Assembly: GCA_002839855.1 (NCBI GenBank)
Contig: PGYV01000002.1
Coordinates: forward strand, 1-62,595
Source: Candidatus Goldiibacteriota bacterium HGW-Goldbacteria-1
GTDB lineage: Bacteria > Oederibacteriota > PGYV01
Length of the DNA: 62,595 bases
Reading direction: 5' to 3'
In this document: positions 45,861 to 53,496 of the stretch, one piece after another
How positions within the stretch are numbered: the first letter of the stretch is position 1
How the letters are laid out: each line of letters starts with the position of its first letter
Position numbers and translations under genes: made by a program
The notes under the pieces: model-generated
What the model saw: only the letters and a program-made list of their open reading frames with translations
What the model was told of the DNA's origin: nothing
The model's database searches: none

Positions 45861-47192
45861 ATGAAAAAACTGACAATACTTGCGGTTGCATTATTAGTTT
45901 CGGCATCTGTTTACGCGGCGGAATACGGCGGCGTTACAGCTTCGCCATATTTAAATCTTGGTGTGGGCGCGCGCGCCTGCGGTATGGGTGAGGCCTATAC
46001 CTCTGTTGTCGCGGACGTGGATGCCGTGTTCTGGAACCCCGGCGCGCTTGTAAAAGTGGAAGACCCGCAGTTTTCATTTATGCACAATCAGGCATTCGGC
46101 GGAACCGCGTATGAATACCTTGGTGTGGGTTTTCCGGCAGAACAGCTGGGCTTAGATATCTGGGGTTCTATAGGTATTATGGCTCTGCTTGTAAGGGTTG
46201 AAGATATAGATCAGACAAAAGAAACGCTTACCGGCACTTATGATGAAGCGTTTGCGGAAAAAGGCCGTACATACGGCGCCGGCGGCACGGTAATCGGCGT
46301 TGCTTACAGCTGGCAGGCCGCAAAGATGTTTTCGCCCGGCATAACTTTAAAACTTATTAATCAGAAAATAGCCCTTGAAGAAGGGTGGATACCGGCAATT
46401 GATATTGGTATTATTGCAAATACAAATTTTCCGGGATTTGACGTGGGCCTTGTATTCCAGAATATCTCTTTTATGCAGATGAATCAGGTTGATGGCGCGC
46501 CTGACGCGCCATTGCCTTTAAACTTAAAATTCGGTGTCAGCCAGAAACTTAACAGGCTTTTTTCCGCTGAAAATGACCCCAAAGATTTTATAACCGTTGC
46601 GGTTGACGGCATTCTTCCGATATCGCCGGCAAATATGCCTTTCAGGCTTCACTTTGGCGTGGAATACGGCGGCGACCTTGACCACCACATATTAAAAGGC
46701 AGGCTTGGCTACCGCTTAAACGGGCAGGATTTAATTTCCGACCTTGGAGCGCTTGCGGGTTTAACAGCGGGTTTTGGTTACAGCAGAAACTTTGACGGTG
46801 TTGACCTGGCGCTTGATTACGCTTTTGTGCCTTACGGCGAACTTGGTATGTCAAACAGGATAGGCATGACAATAAAGATAGGGCAGCCCACACCAACGCC
46901 CACGCCGGTTGCCGTAAAACCGCCAAAAGTGGTTAAACTTACCGCGCAGTCAAAAAAGATAACAGTAACATGGAGCACTGAATCACTTAAAGATATTAAA
47001 GGTTACAACGTTTATATGAGCTACAAGCCGGGCGGAAAATATTACAAACTTACCAAAGAAGCAATACAGAAATATTATATGGTGGTAGGCCCGTTAAAGA
47101 GCGGCCTAAGATGTTACTTTATAGTAAGGGCTGTAGGTAAAGACGGAAAAGAGAGCGTTAATTCAAAGGAAATATCAGCAGTCCCAAGATAA
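45861..47192 (+). CDS. PorV/PorQ-like outer-membrane barrel with C-terminal FN3 extension
   Basis: 443 residues from ATG 45861. This start is chosen because GGGGAG (45849-45854) lies 6 bp upstream and it begins a clean signal peptide (KKLTILAVALLVSASVYA-AEY); an in-frame ATG at 45834 inside the upstream gene would disrupt it. The barrel has NLGVGARACGMGEAYTSVV and AVFWNPGALVKV, as in PorV/PorQ proteins. Unusually, after the barrel a TPTPTP linker leads to an FN3-like domain (about 355-443; ITVTWSTESLKDIKGYNVYMS), so the barrel carries its own extra module. The stop is followed immediately by array A3. Confidence 0.85.
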   Translation: MKKLTILAVALLVSASVYAAEYGGVTASPYLNLGVGARACGMGEAYTSVVADVDAVFWNPGALVKVEDPQFSFMHNQAFGGTAYEYLGVGFPAEQLGLDIWGSIGIMALLVRVEDIDQTKETLTGTYDEAFAEKGRTYGAGGTVIGVAYSWQAAKMFSPGITLKLINQKIALEEGWIPAIDIGIIANTNFPGFDVGLVFQNISFMQMNQVDGAPDAPLPLNLKFGVSQKLNRLFSAENDPKDFITVAVDGILPISPANMPFRLHFGVEYGGDLDHHILKGRLGYRLNGQDLISDLGALAGLTAGFGYSRNFDGVDLALDYAFVPYGELGMSNRIGMTIKIGQPTPTPTPVAVKPPKVVKLTAQSKKITVTWSTESLKDIKGYNVYMSYKPGGKYYKLTKEAIQKYYMVVGPLKSGLRCYFIVRAVGKDGKESVNSKEISAVPR

Positions 47193-47194
47193 TG

Positions 47195-47486
47195 CAGGTA
47201 ACAGGTAGCAGGTAACAGGTAACAGGTAACAGGTAACAGGTAACAGGTAGCAGGTAGCAGGTAACAAGTAACAGGTAACAAGTAACAGGTAACAGGTAAC
47301 AGGTAACAGGTAACAGGTAACAGGTAACAGGTAGCAGGTAACAGGTAACAGGTAGCAGGTAACAGGTAACAGGTAACAGGTAACAGGTAACAGGTAACAG
47401 GTAACAAGTAACAGGTAACAGGTAACAGGTAACAGGTAACAGGTAAGTTCTAACTTGTAAGCTGTAACTTGTAACTTGTTAGTTAG
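47195..47486. repeat. Heptamer array A3 (family A)
   Basis: Mainly GGTAACA / GGTAGCA / AGTAACA units run from just after the PorV-like stop to about 47446, then a short reverse-sense tail (GTAACTT, GTAAGCT) runs to about 47486. It ends immediately before the 11-bp box ACTCGTGGAGG (47490-47500) also found after array A2. It fills the 316-bp gap. Confidence 0.94.
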
Positions 47487-47508
47487 AATACTCGTGGAGG
47501 TAGAAATT

Positions 47509-47973
47509 ATGGCTTTATCATTAAAAACAGAAAAAGAAGCAAGGGAATATTTTGAACGTGCGCTTCATACCTGCCAGCCCGGCGAAATAATACTTTACCA
47601 TAATCAAAGACGGACTGTTCATTCTGTCCTTAAAGACGCGGCAGAAAAAAATAACCATAAATTTATTGATAAGGATATTTCTGCAATTGACGACAGCGAT
47701 CTTGGCGGCGTAAAAATAGAAAATAAGGTTCCTGTCTGGCTTAAGGAAGTTTTTGACAACTGTGATAAATGCAAATTTTTAATCTATCTGCGTGAATTTC
47801 ATATGGCTACGGATAAGGTTAAAACAGAAGTGTTAAACCTTATGGCAAAAAGGGAATTTGAAGGTATTAAACTTCCCGAGAGTACTATAATTGTGCTTGG
47901 AGTCCTTGATGTGGACGATATCGTTGACCCGATATCCAGCACACACACGGTAAGGTTTTACAGGGAAGTTTAG
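47509..47973 (+). CDS. MoxR-like AAA+ fragment lacking the Walker A motif
   Basis: 154 residues from ATG 47509 (GGAGG at 47496-47500; upstream in-frame codons run into array A3). No family name is certain. The central part DLGGVKIENKVPVWLKEVFDN...KFLIYLREFHMATDKVKTEVLNLMAKREFEGIKLPESTIIVLGVLD parallels the Walker B-to-sensor 1 region of MoxR-type AAA+ ATPases (typically xLFLDExNRA...L..R...xxLPxxxxIVAxGN). The acidic DE pair is replaced by LREF, and no GxxxxGK[ST] precedes it, so it cannot bind ATP in the usual way. It may be a regulatory pseudo-ATPase subunit, or a decayed gene. Function unknown. Confidence 0.55.
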   Translation: MALSLKTEKEAREYFERALHTCQPGEIILYHNQRRTVHSVLKDAAEKNNHKFIDKDISAIDDSDLGGVKIENKVPVWLKEVFDNCDKCKFLIYLREFHMATDKVKTEVLNLMAKREFEGIKLPESTIIVLGVLDVDDIVDPISSTHTVRFYREV

Positions 47974-48020
47974 TTTTAGATGTTTTGATGCTTAGAAGAT
48001 TAGAGGCTTGGTTTTATAAT

Positions 48021-48052
48021 GTAGAGACGCAACATGTTGCGTCTCTTTTTTT
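48021..48052 (+). terminator. Perfect palindrome with T-run; GTAG-led hairpin
   Basis: AGAGACGCAACA (48023-48034) is followed directly by its exact reverse complement (48035-48046) and then T residues to 48052, an ideal intrinsic terminator for the + strand gene ending at 47973. It also begins with GTAG (48021-48024), like the other REP-like hairpins here. Confidence 0.85.
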
Positions 48053-48081
48053 ATTTTTATGTATTGTATTTATGTGATTTG

Positions 48082-48107
48082 GTAGACGCGGGTCTTTAGC
48101 CCGCGGG
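48082..48107 (+). repeat. GTAG-led hairpin (REP-like), TTTA-type loop
   Basis: GTAG (48082-48085), then CGCGGG (48087-48092) paired with CCCGCG (48100-48105) around a TCTTTAG loop. It lies in the convergent gap between the MoxR-like gene and the minus-strand GT4 gene. Confidence 0.65.
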
Positions 48108-48130
48108 TTTTGGTATTTGATTTTGATCCG

Positions 48131-48155
48131 GTAGCCGCGTCCCTTTAGGGCGCGT
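48131..48155 (+). repeat. GTAG-led hairpin (REP-like), TTTA loop
   Basis: GTAG (48131-48134), then a stem CGCG-T-CCC / GGG-CGCG (48136-48143 with 48148-48154, one bulged T) closed by loop TTTA. It belongs to the same type as the copy at 53381. Confidence 0.65.
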
Positions 48156-48191
48156 TGTTTGGAACTGCTCTTTGGGATAAGGCGCAATAGA

Positions 48192-49364
48192 TTACTTAGC
48201 GGACAGCATCTTCTTAATAATCAAAAACTCGTGCTGTGCGATATCGGACCAGTAAAACTGCGAAATGAATTTGGTGTTGGTTTTCAGTGTGCGTCCGGAT
48301 TCGAATGTTTTTAACAATTCTTCCGCGTACACGTCGTGGTTAAAGCAGGGGATTTTGGTTATCTGGTTTTTAAACACTTTAAAAGCCGGAAGGTCATACA
48401 CCACAGGCATGCATCCGTGCTGCAGCGCTTCCAGTATGGAAATTCCCCAGCCTTCCTCGCGCGAGGGAAGGAAAAATACCGCGGCTTTTGCAAGCAGGGC
48501 ATTTAACTTTTTAGCGTCAACATAACCCGCAATTGTGACAACGCCTGCCAGCCCGTTTTTTTCAATAGAATCTTTAAGAAAAGCCATATCCCTGTCAGAA
48601 CCACGTCCAATAACGGTAAGTTTAAGTTTTGGATTTTTTTGCGACACTTTTTTCCAGACAGGGACTATATCATATAATCCTTTAGACGGCCTTAATCCGC
48701 CTAAAAAAACCGCCATTGATTTATCTTTTTTTATTTTAATAGTTGAAATTTTATTTATTCCGTTTTTTACCCTGTGAATCTGACCTTTATATCCGTATTT
48801 TAAAAGTGTTTTGGCTATCTGCTCTCCGGCATCTGTATCAAGTACAAATACACAATCCGCGCGTTTTGCAATCATCTTAAAACTGTGAAGCTGAAGAAGA
48901 TATAACACCGCGTTCACCGGGAAAAAACCCGCCCTTTTGAAAGGGGAGTCATATTTGTGATGCAGCATGCAGAACCATTTTGATGCAGGATTACGAAATT
49001 TGTACTTGTAGGCGGGATATATGTCGCTGTAGCAGTCGGAACTTGTATATAGGGCATCATATTTTTCAGTTTCAAGTTTTTTATCAGCGTCAAACGCGGA
49101 AATAAAATAACCCATAAGGCGCTGAAAGCCGAAGGACTCCCGGATGCCCATAAATCTGTTCTTTGCTGTTATGATATCCTGAAAATATCCGCTCATTCTA
49201 TATGCGGCTGCCGCGTTAACGCCGCCTAAGGTTGTAAGAAAATCGGGTGTTATTTTTCCAAAAAGGTGTTTAACAATATTAAAAAGCCGCACTTCGCCGC
49301 CGCTAATAACGGGGCTGTCGCCATATCCTGTGGCGATAAACAGAATTTTAACCTGTTTTTTCAA
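48192..49364 (-). CDS. Family 4 glycosyltransferase
   Basis: A 390-residue retaining GT-B glycosyltransferase. The N-terminal acceptor domain contains GGEVRLFNIVKHL. The donor domain shows MAVFLGGLRPSKGLYDIVP, LTVIGRGSDRDMAFL, VTIAGYVDAKKLNALLAKAAVFFLPSREEGWGISILEALQHGCMPVVY. This includes the E-x7-E nucleotide-sugar motif (EEGWGISILE) complete. No membrane helix is evident. The start is TTG on the minus strand; no convincing ribosome binding site is visible. It is the only minus-strand gene between 15965 and the window end, so it may be a separate insertion in the locus. Confidence 0.88.
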   Translation of the reverse strand: MKKQVKILFIATGYGDSPVISGGEVRLFNIVKHLFGKITPDFLTTLGGVNAAAAYRMSGYFQDIITAKNRFMGIRESFGFQRLMGYFISAFDADKKLETEKYDALYTSSDCYSDIYPAYKYKFRNPASKWFCMLHHKYDSPFKRAGFFPVNAVLYLLQLHSFKMIAKRADCVFVLDTDAGEQIAKTLLKYGYKGQIHRVKNGINKISTIKIKKDKSMAVFLGGLRPSKGLYDIVPVWKKVSQKNPKLKLTVIGRGSDRDMAFLKDSIEKNGLAGVVTIAGYVDAKKLNALLAKAAVFFLPSREEGWGISILEALQHGCMPVVYDLPAFKVFKNQITKIPCFNHDVYAEELLKTFESGRTLKTNTKFISQFYWSDIAQHEFLIIKKMLSAK

Positions 49365-49517
49365 AGGTTGTAATCCGCATGTATGCTATAAAACGTTGTT
49401 TCAAACATCCCGAAAAGCCCCTTTAATATTGTGACGTAACGGCTAAGACAGTTAAATTTACTATAAACAGCCGTATTTATCAATATAATTGTATCTAAAC
49501 GCACCAAGTATTCTTTA

Positions 49518-49546
49518 TTGACAATTGTAATAGGCAGTTATATAAT
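49518..49546 (+). promoter_or_regulatory. Consensus sigma-70 promoter for hom
   Basis: TTGACA (49518-49523), a 17-bp spacer, then TATAAT (49541-49546): perfect boxes and spacing. The gap 49365-49666 (302 bp) holds this promoter and a structured leader; I see no other element in it. Confidence 0.88.
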
Positions 49547-49596
49547 CAAATAACTTATTTTAACTATTAAAAAAAGTATATTTTAAAGGCGAAAAA

Positions 49597-49631
49597 CGGA
49601 ATTATGCGTTTTTATAAACGTTATAATTCTG
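49597..49631 (+). promoter_or_regulatory. Hairpin in the hom leader
   Basis: CGGAATTAT (49597-49605) can pair with ATAATTCTG (49623-49631), with one G-T pair, enclosing an inner CGTTT-TTAT-AAACG hairpin (49607-49620). It lies between the promoter and the ribosome binding site. It may be a leader structure or attenuator-like element, but no specific regulator is recognised. Confidence 0.3.
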
Positions 49632-49666
49632 TGTTTTACGCGTTTATATTTACAGGAGAGGTTCAC

Positions 49667-50965
49667 ATGGCAAAAGACACGGTTAAAGCCGGGCTTATTG
49701 GTTTTGGTACCATTGGCACCGGGGTTGTGAAATTGTTTAAGAATTCAGCAGAGCTTATTAACACGAAATCAGGTATTAAAGTTGAACTTGTTAAGGTATG
49801 CGACCTTGACATAAAGCGCGACAGGGGCGTTAAACTTGCTCCCGGAATGCTTACCACAAACGTAAATGACATAATAGAAAACCCCGAAATTGACATTGTG
49901 ATAGAACTTATGGGCGGATATAAACCGGCGCTTGATTTTGTAACCCGCGCGTTAAAAAACGGCAAGCGCGTTGTAACCGCTAATAAAGCTTTAATCTCCA
50001 AATACTGGGAAGAAATAAGCGCGGCTTCCAAAGAAGGCGACGCTGAAATTATGGCTGAAGCATCGGTAGGCGGCGGCATTCCCATACTGCGCGGCCTTGA
50101 TAAAGGCCTTGCGGCAAATAAAATTGAAAAAATAATGGCTATCTTAAACGGCACCTGCAACTATATCCTTACCAAGATGACAGTTGATAAAATGTCATTT
50201 GACGCGGCGTTAAAAGAAGCGCAGCAGAAAGGGTTTGCGGAAGCTGACCCCACCCTTGATATTGAAGGGTTTGATACCATGCACAAGATTACAGTTCTTT
50301 CCAGGATGAGTTTTGGAAAAGGCATAAAACATGAAGACATTCACGTTGAAGGTATTAAAGGCATAGATTACACCGACATCAAATACGGCCAGGAAATGGG
50401 CTATGTGATGAAGCTTCTTGCCATCGCGCAGCGCTGTAAAGAAGGTATTAACGTGCGCGTGCATCCGGTGTTTGTGCCGCAGATGAACCTTTTGGCTTCG
50501 GTTAATTACGAATACAACGCCATCTTTGTCCGCGGCGACGCGGTAGGCGACACTTTATTTTACGGCAAGGGCGCGGGCGAACTGCCCACCGCATCCGCGG
50601 TATTGTCAGACGTTATTTATATCGCAAGGAATATGGCGTCAGGCGCAAAGCATGTAAGATACGCTTCAAAAGCAAAAACTGAAAAAATAAAAGTTCTGCC
50701 CATAGGCGAAACCGTTAACAGATATTACATAAGATTTAATGTTGTGGACAAAGCCGGAGTAATGGGCGAAATCACAGGCGTTCTTGGAAAACATAACATA
50801 AGCATTGCTTCCGTAATTCAGAAAGAACAGAACCAGCACTCTAAAGTGCCTGTGGTGTTTATGACTTACGCGGCAAAAGAAGCGGATGTAATTAAGGCAT
50901 TAAAAGCAATTGATAAACTTGCGATAGTAAAAGAAAAGACTGTAATGTACAGAGTTATAGAGTAA
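49667..50965 (+). CDS. hom: Homoserine dehydrogenase
   Basis: 432 residues. Reduces aspartate semialdehyde to homoserine, a branch point for threonine and methionine. The NAD(P) motif GFGTIGTG lies at 12-19. The catalytic region KALISKYW, MAILNGTCNYILTKM and the substrate-binding FAEADPTLDIEGFDTMHKITVLS are complete. A C-terminal ACT domain (about 350-425, RFNVVDKAGVMGEITGVLGKHNISI) implies threonine feedback. ATG 49667 has AGGAGAGG at 49654-49661. An in-frame ATG at 49604 lies in the leader hairpin and has no ribosome binding site. Confidence 0.97.
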   Translation: MAKDTVKAGLIGFGTIGTGVVKLFKNSAELINTKSGIKVELVKVCDLDIKRDRGVKLAPGMLTTNVNDIIENPEIDIVIELMGGYKPALDFVTRALKNGKRVVTANKALISKYWEEISAASKEGDAEIMAEASVGGGIPILRGLDKGLAANKIEKIMAILNGTCNYILTKMTVDKMSFDAALKEAQQKGFAEADPTLDIEGFDTMHKITVLSRMSFGKGIKHEDIHVEGIKGIDYTDIKYGQEMGYVMKLLAIAQRCKEGINVRVHPVFVPQMNLLASVNYEYNAIFVRGDAVGDTLFYGKGAGELPTASAVLSDVIYIARNMASGAKHVRYASKAKTEKIKVLPIGETVNRYYIRFNVVDKAGVMGEITGVLGKHNISIASVIQKEQNQHSKVPVVFMTYAAKEADVIKALKAIDKLAIVKEKTVMYRVIE

Positions 50966-51000
50966 TAAAAAAACACTGCGAAAATGGAGAGCTGAATAAA

Positions 51001-52062
51001 ATGGAGCGCTACACGGGACTTATCAATAAATACGGAAAATATCTGCCGGTTTCAAGGAAGACACCGGTTATCACATTAAACGAAGGCAACACGCCGCTTA
51101 TACGCTTTTACAGGCTTGAAAAAATGATTGGCGAAAATATAGAATTATACGGCAAATACGAAGGCTTAAACCCCACCGGTTCTTTTAAAGACCGCGGTAT
51201 GACAATGGCCATTTCCAAAGCTGTTGAAAAAGGGGCGCGCGCCACTATCTGCGCGTCCACGGGCAACACTTCGGCTTCAGCCGCGGCTTATTCAACGCGC
51301 GCGGGCATTACAAGTTATGTTGTAATTCCAAACGGATACATCGCGCTGGGCAAACTTTCACAGGCGCTTATACATGGCGCAAAAGTTATTGCCGTTGAAG
51401 GCAATTTTGATGACGCGCTTAGGATTGTCTGCGAAGTCTGCGAAGAGCTTCCGATAGAACTTGTAAATTCGCTTAACCCTTTCAGGATACAGGGGCAGAA
51501 GACGGCCGCGTTTGAAGTTGTGGATTTTCTTGGCGACGCGCCGGATTACCACTGCATACCTGTGGGCAACGCGGGAAACATAACCGCTTACTGGATGGGT
51601 TACAAAGAGTATAAAGCCGATAAAAAATCAAAAAAGCTGCCGCAGATGTGGGGCTTTCAGGCGGCGGGTTCCGCGCCTATTGTACTTGGAAAACCGGTGG
51701 AAAAACCGGACACTATTGCAACCGCAATAAGAATAGGAAATCCCGCAAGCTGGAAACAGGCGCTTGCGGCGCGCGACGAGTCGGGCGGAATGATAGACAT
51801 GGTAACCGATGCCGAAATAATAAACGCGTATAAACTGCTTGCACAGAAAGAAGGCGTGTTTGTGGAACCGGCATCCGCGGCGTCTTTTGCGGGGTTGTTA
51901 AAATTTGGAAAGAAAAACCTTCCTAAAAAGAAAAAATTAAAAATAGTCTGCACGCTTACGGGCAACGGAATCAAAGACCCGGACTGCGCCATTAAAAATG
52001 TGGAATTCAAACCGATAGTTGTAAAAGCGGAATTAAAGCAGATAATGAAGATAATAAAATAA
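51001..52062 (+). CDS. thrC: Threonine synthase
   Basis: A 353-residue PLP enzyme that converts O-phosphohomoserine to threonine. The PLP lysine is K63 in NPTGSFKDRG. ASTGNTSASAAAYSTRAG and the phosphate-binding GNAGNI are conserved, and the C-terminus ends with CTLTGNGIKDPD. The length and sequence are those of the short, plant/Bacillus-like class. It lies directly downstream of hom. The phosphohomoserine it needs must come from a kinase; no GHMP-type thrB is present here (see 53497). Confidence 0.97.
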   Translation: MERYTGLINKYGKYLPVSRKTPVITLNEGNTPLIRFYRLEKMIGENIELYGKYEGLNPTGSFKDRGMTMAISKAVEKGARATICASTGNTSASAAAYSTRAGITSYVVIPNGYIALGKLSQALIHGAKVIAVEGNFDDALRIVCEVCEELPIELVNSLNPFRIQGQKTAAFEVVDFLGDAPDYHCIPVGNAGNITAYWMGYKEYKADKKSKKLPQMWGFQAAGSAPIVLGKPVEKPDTIATAIRIGNPASWKQALAARDESGGMIDMVTDAEIINAYKLLAQKEGVFVEPASAASFAGLLKFGKKNLPKKKKLKIVCTLTGNGIKDPDCAIKNVEFKPIVVKAELKQIMKIIK

Positions 52063-52089
52063 GAAATACTGCACACTTATAGGAGGATT

Positions 52090-53331
52090 ATGATGAAAAA
52101 AGTATTGTTTATCGCGGGGATTATATTAACCTTTTGTGTTTCTGTTTTTGCGGCGCAGGCACCGGAGGGCGGCGGAACAGAAGCCGCAGGCGGAAAAAGC
52201 CCGCAGCTTCAGGGCGGCGAAAAAAAATCAGCCGCGGCGTTTAAGGCTTACAACGCCGGATATACAAAGTACCTTGCGCATAACTATAAGGACGCGCTTA
52301 AGGATTTTAAAAAGGCGATTAAGCTAAAACCGGAATACGCCAAATCCTATAATTTTGCCGGGCTTGCTTACGCGGCAATGAAGCAGAATAATCACGCTAT
52401 TCACATGTATAAAAGGGCAATTAAAGCGGATGAAGATTATTCCGAAGCTTATCACAACATGGGTATCGCGTTTGAAATAAAAAAAGACAGGGCTGCTGCT
52501 GAAAGTTTTTACCGCAAAGCAATAGAACTTGATAATGACAATCACATTTTTGTAAGGGCTTCCTTGAACCTTGCGGAAATGCTTCGCGAAGATAAAAAGT
52601 TCGATGAAGCGCTGCAGTTATTAAGAAAGGCCATGATTTACGAGCCGAACTTTGCGGAACTGCATAACGCCACGGGCCTTATTTATCTTGACAGCCGCGA
52701 TGTAGTTGAAGACGATGAAGCTTACAACTATGCGGTTAAATTTTTTAAAAAAGCGCTTGAATTTGACCAGCATTACGTGGAAGCCGCCACCAACCTTGGC
52801 GTTGCATATCTTAGAAAGGGAATGCTTGATAAAGCCCTGAACCAGTTTGAAGCGGCGATAAAAATAAATAAGAATTTCGCCGGAGCCCATTACAATTACG
52901 CGGGCGCCCTTGTTATAAAAGGTTATTACAAAAAAGCAATCGCGCATTTTAAGAGGGCTGTTGAATTAAAACCGGATTTTTATGAAGCTTACTACGGCAT
53001 GGGCAAGGCTCAGGAAAAAATCAACCTGTTTAAGGAAGCTGAAGATTCTTACAAGAAAGCCATTGCGATAAATAAGGAATACGAACCGGCGGTTCAGGCA
53101 AAGGCCGACGTCAGGGAGATAAGAAAAAGTTTCATAAGCCATATAGAGTTTAAGAAAAAGGCTGTTGAAGGCGAAGAGGGCGAAGAAGAAGAGGAAGAAA
53201 CAACTGAAGGTGAAGAAGATGAAGAAGGCGAAACAGTAAAGAAAAAAGCTGTTGAAGAAGAAGACGTGGAAGATTTAAGGCTTGAAGAGGAAAAAGTAAA
53301 ATCAGAAGAAGATGAGGAAGAGGAAGAGTAA
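52090..53331 (+). CDS. Exported TPR protein with strongly acidic tail
   Basis: About 413 residues. A signal peptide (VLFIAGIILTFCVSVFA) is followed by a Gly/Lys-rich spacer. Some eight tetratricopeptide repeats follow from about 50 to 340, with typical YNFAGLAYAAMKQNNHAIHMYKRAIK and AATNLGVAYLRKGMLDKALNQFEAAIK segments. The last ~55 residues are almost entirely Glu/Asp with a few Lys. TPR arrays bind proteins and the tail is probably disordered. AGGAGGA (52081-52087) precedes tandem ATGs (52090, 52093); the second is better spaced. Its place inside the threonine cluster is unexplained. The stop is followed by repeat B4. Confidence 0.85.
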   Translation: MMKKVLFIAGIILTFCVSVFAAQAPEGGGTEAAGGKSPQLQGGEKKSAAAFKAYNAGYTKYLAHNYKDALKDFKKAIKLKPEYAKSYNFAGLAYAAMKQNNHAIHMYKRAIKADEDYSEAYHNMGIAFEIKKDRAAAESFYRKAIELDNDNHIFVRASLNLAEMLREDKKFDEALQLLRKAMIYEPNFAELHNATGLIYLDSRDVVEDDEAYNYAVKFFKKALEFDQHYVEAATNLGVAYLRKGMLDKALNQFEAAIKINKNFAGAHYNYAGALVIKGYYKKAIAHFKRAVELKPDFYEAYYGMGKAQEKINLFKEAEDSYKKAIAINKEYEPAVQAKADVREIRKSFISHIEFKKKAVEGEEGEEEEEETTEGEEDEEGETVKKKAVEEEDVEDLRLEEEKVKSEEDEEEEE

Positions 53332-53332
53332 G

Positions 53333-53375
53333 GCGGCAGCTAGGCAGCTAGGCAGCTAGGCAGCTAGGCAGCTCG
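53333..53375. repeat. Octamer array B4 (family B)
   Basis: Five GGCAGCTA units run directly from the TPR-gene stop codon, on the same strand as that gene, ending in GCAGCTCGG. The sequence is the AGCTAG variant of family B. A GTAG hairpin follows within 10 bp. Confidence 0.88.
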
Positions 53376-53380
53376 GTTTG

Positions 53381-53403
53381 GTAGGCGCACCCTTTAGGGT
53401 GCG
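53381..53403 (+). repeat. GTAG-led hairpin (REP-like), TTTA loop
   Basis: GTAG (53381-53384), then CGCACCC (53386-53392) paired with GGGTGCG (53397-53403) around loop TTTA. It is a clean 7-bp stem of the same type as 48131. Confidence 0.75.
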
Positions 53404-53496
53404 GCAGTTGAAGTTTATTTAAGGTTTTATTTATGGGATATTGGTTAATAGTTTATGGGATAATTTTTGATTCTCTACTAAATGGATGGTAAATAT

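Noticed and set aside
47114-47407. Minus-strand reading frame of LLPVTCYLLPATCYL type
   Set aside because: Same explanation: translated array A3 reading into the end of the PorV-like gene.
49604-49666. N-terminal extension of homoserine dehydrogenase from ATG 49604
   Set aside because: It lacks a ribosome binding site and lies in the leader hairpin; ATG 49667 has a strong site and gives the normal family N-terminus.
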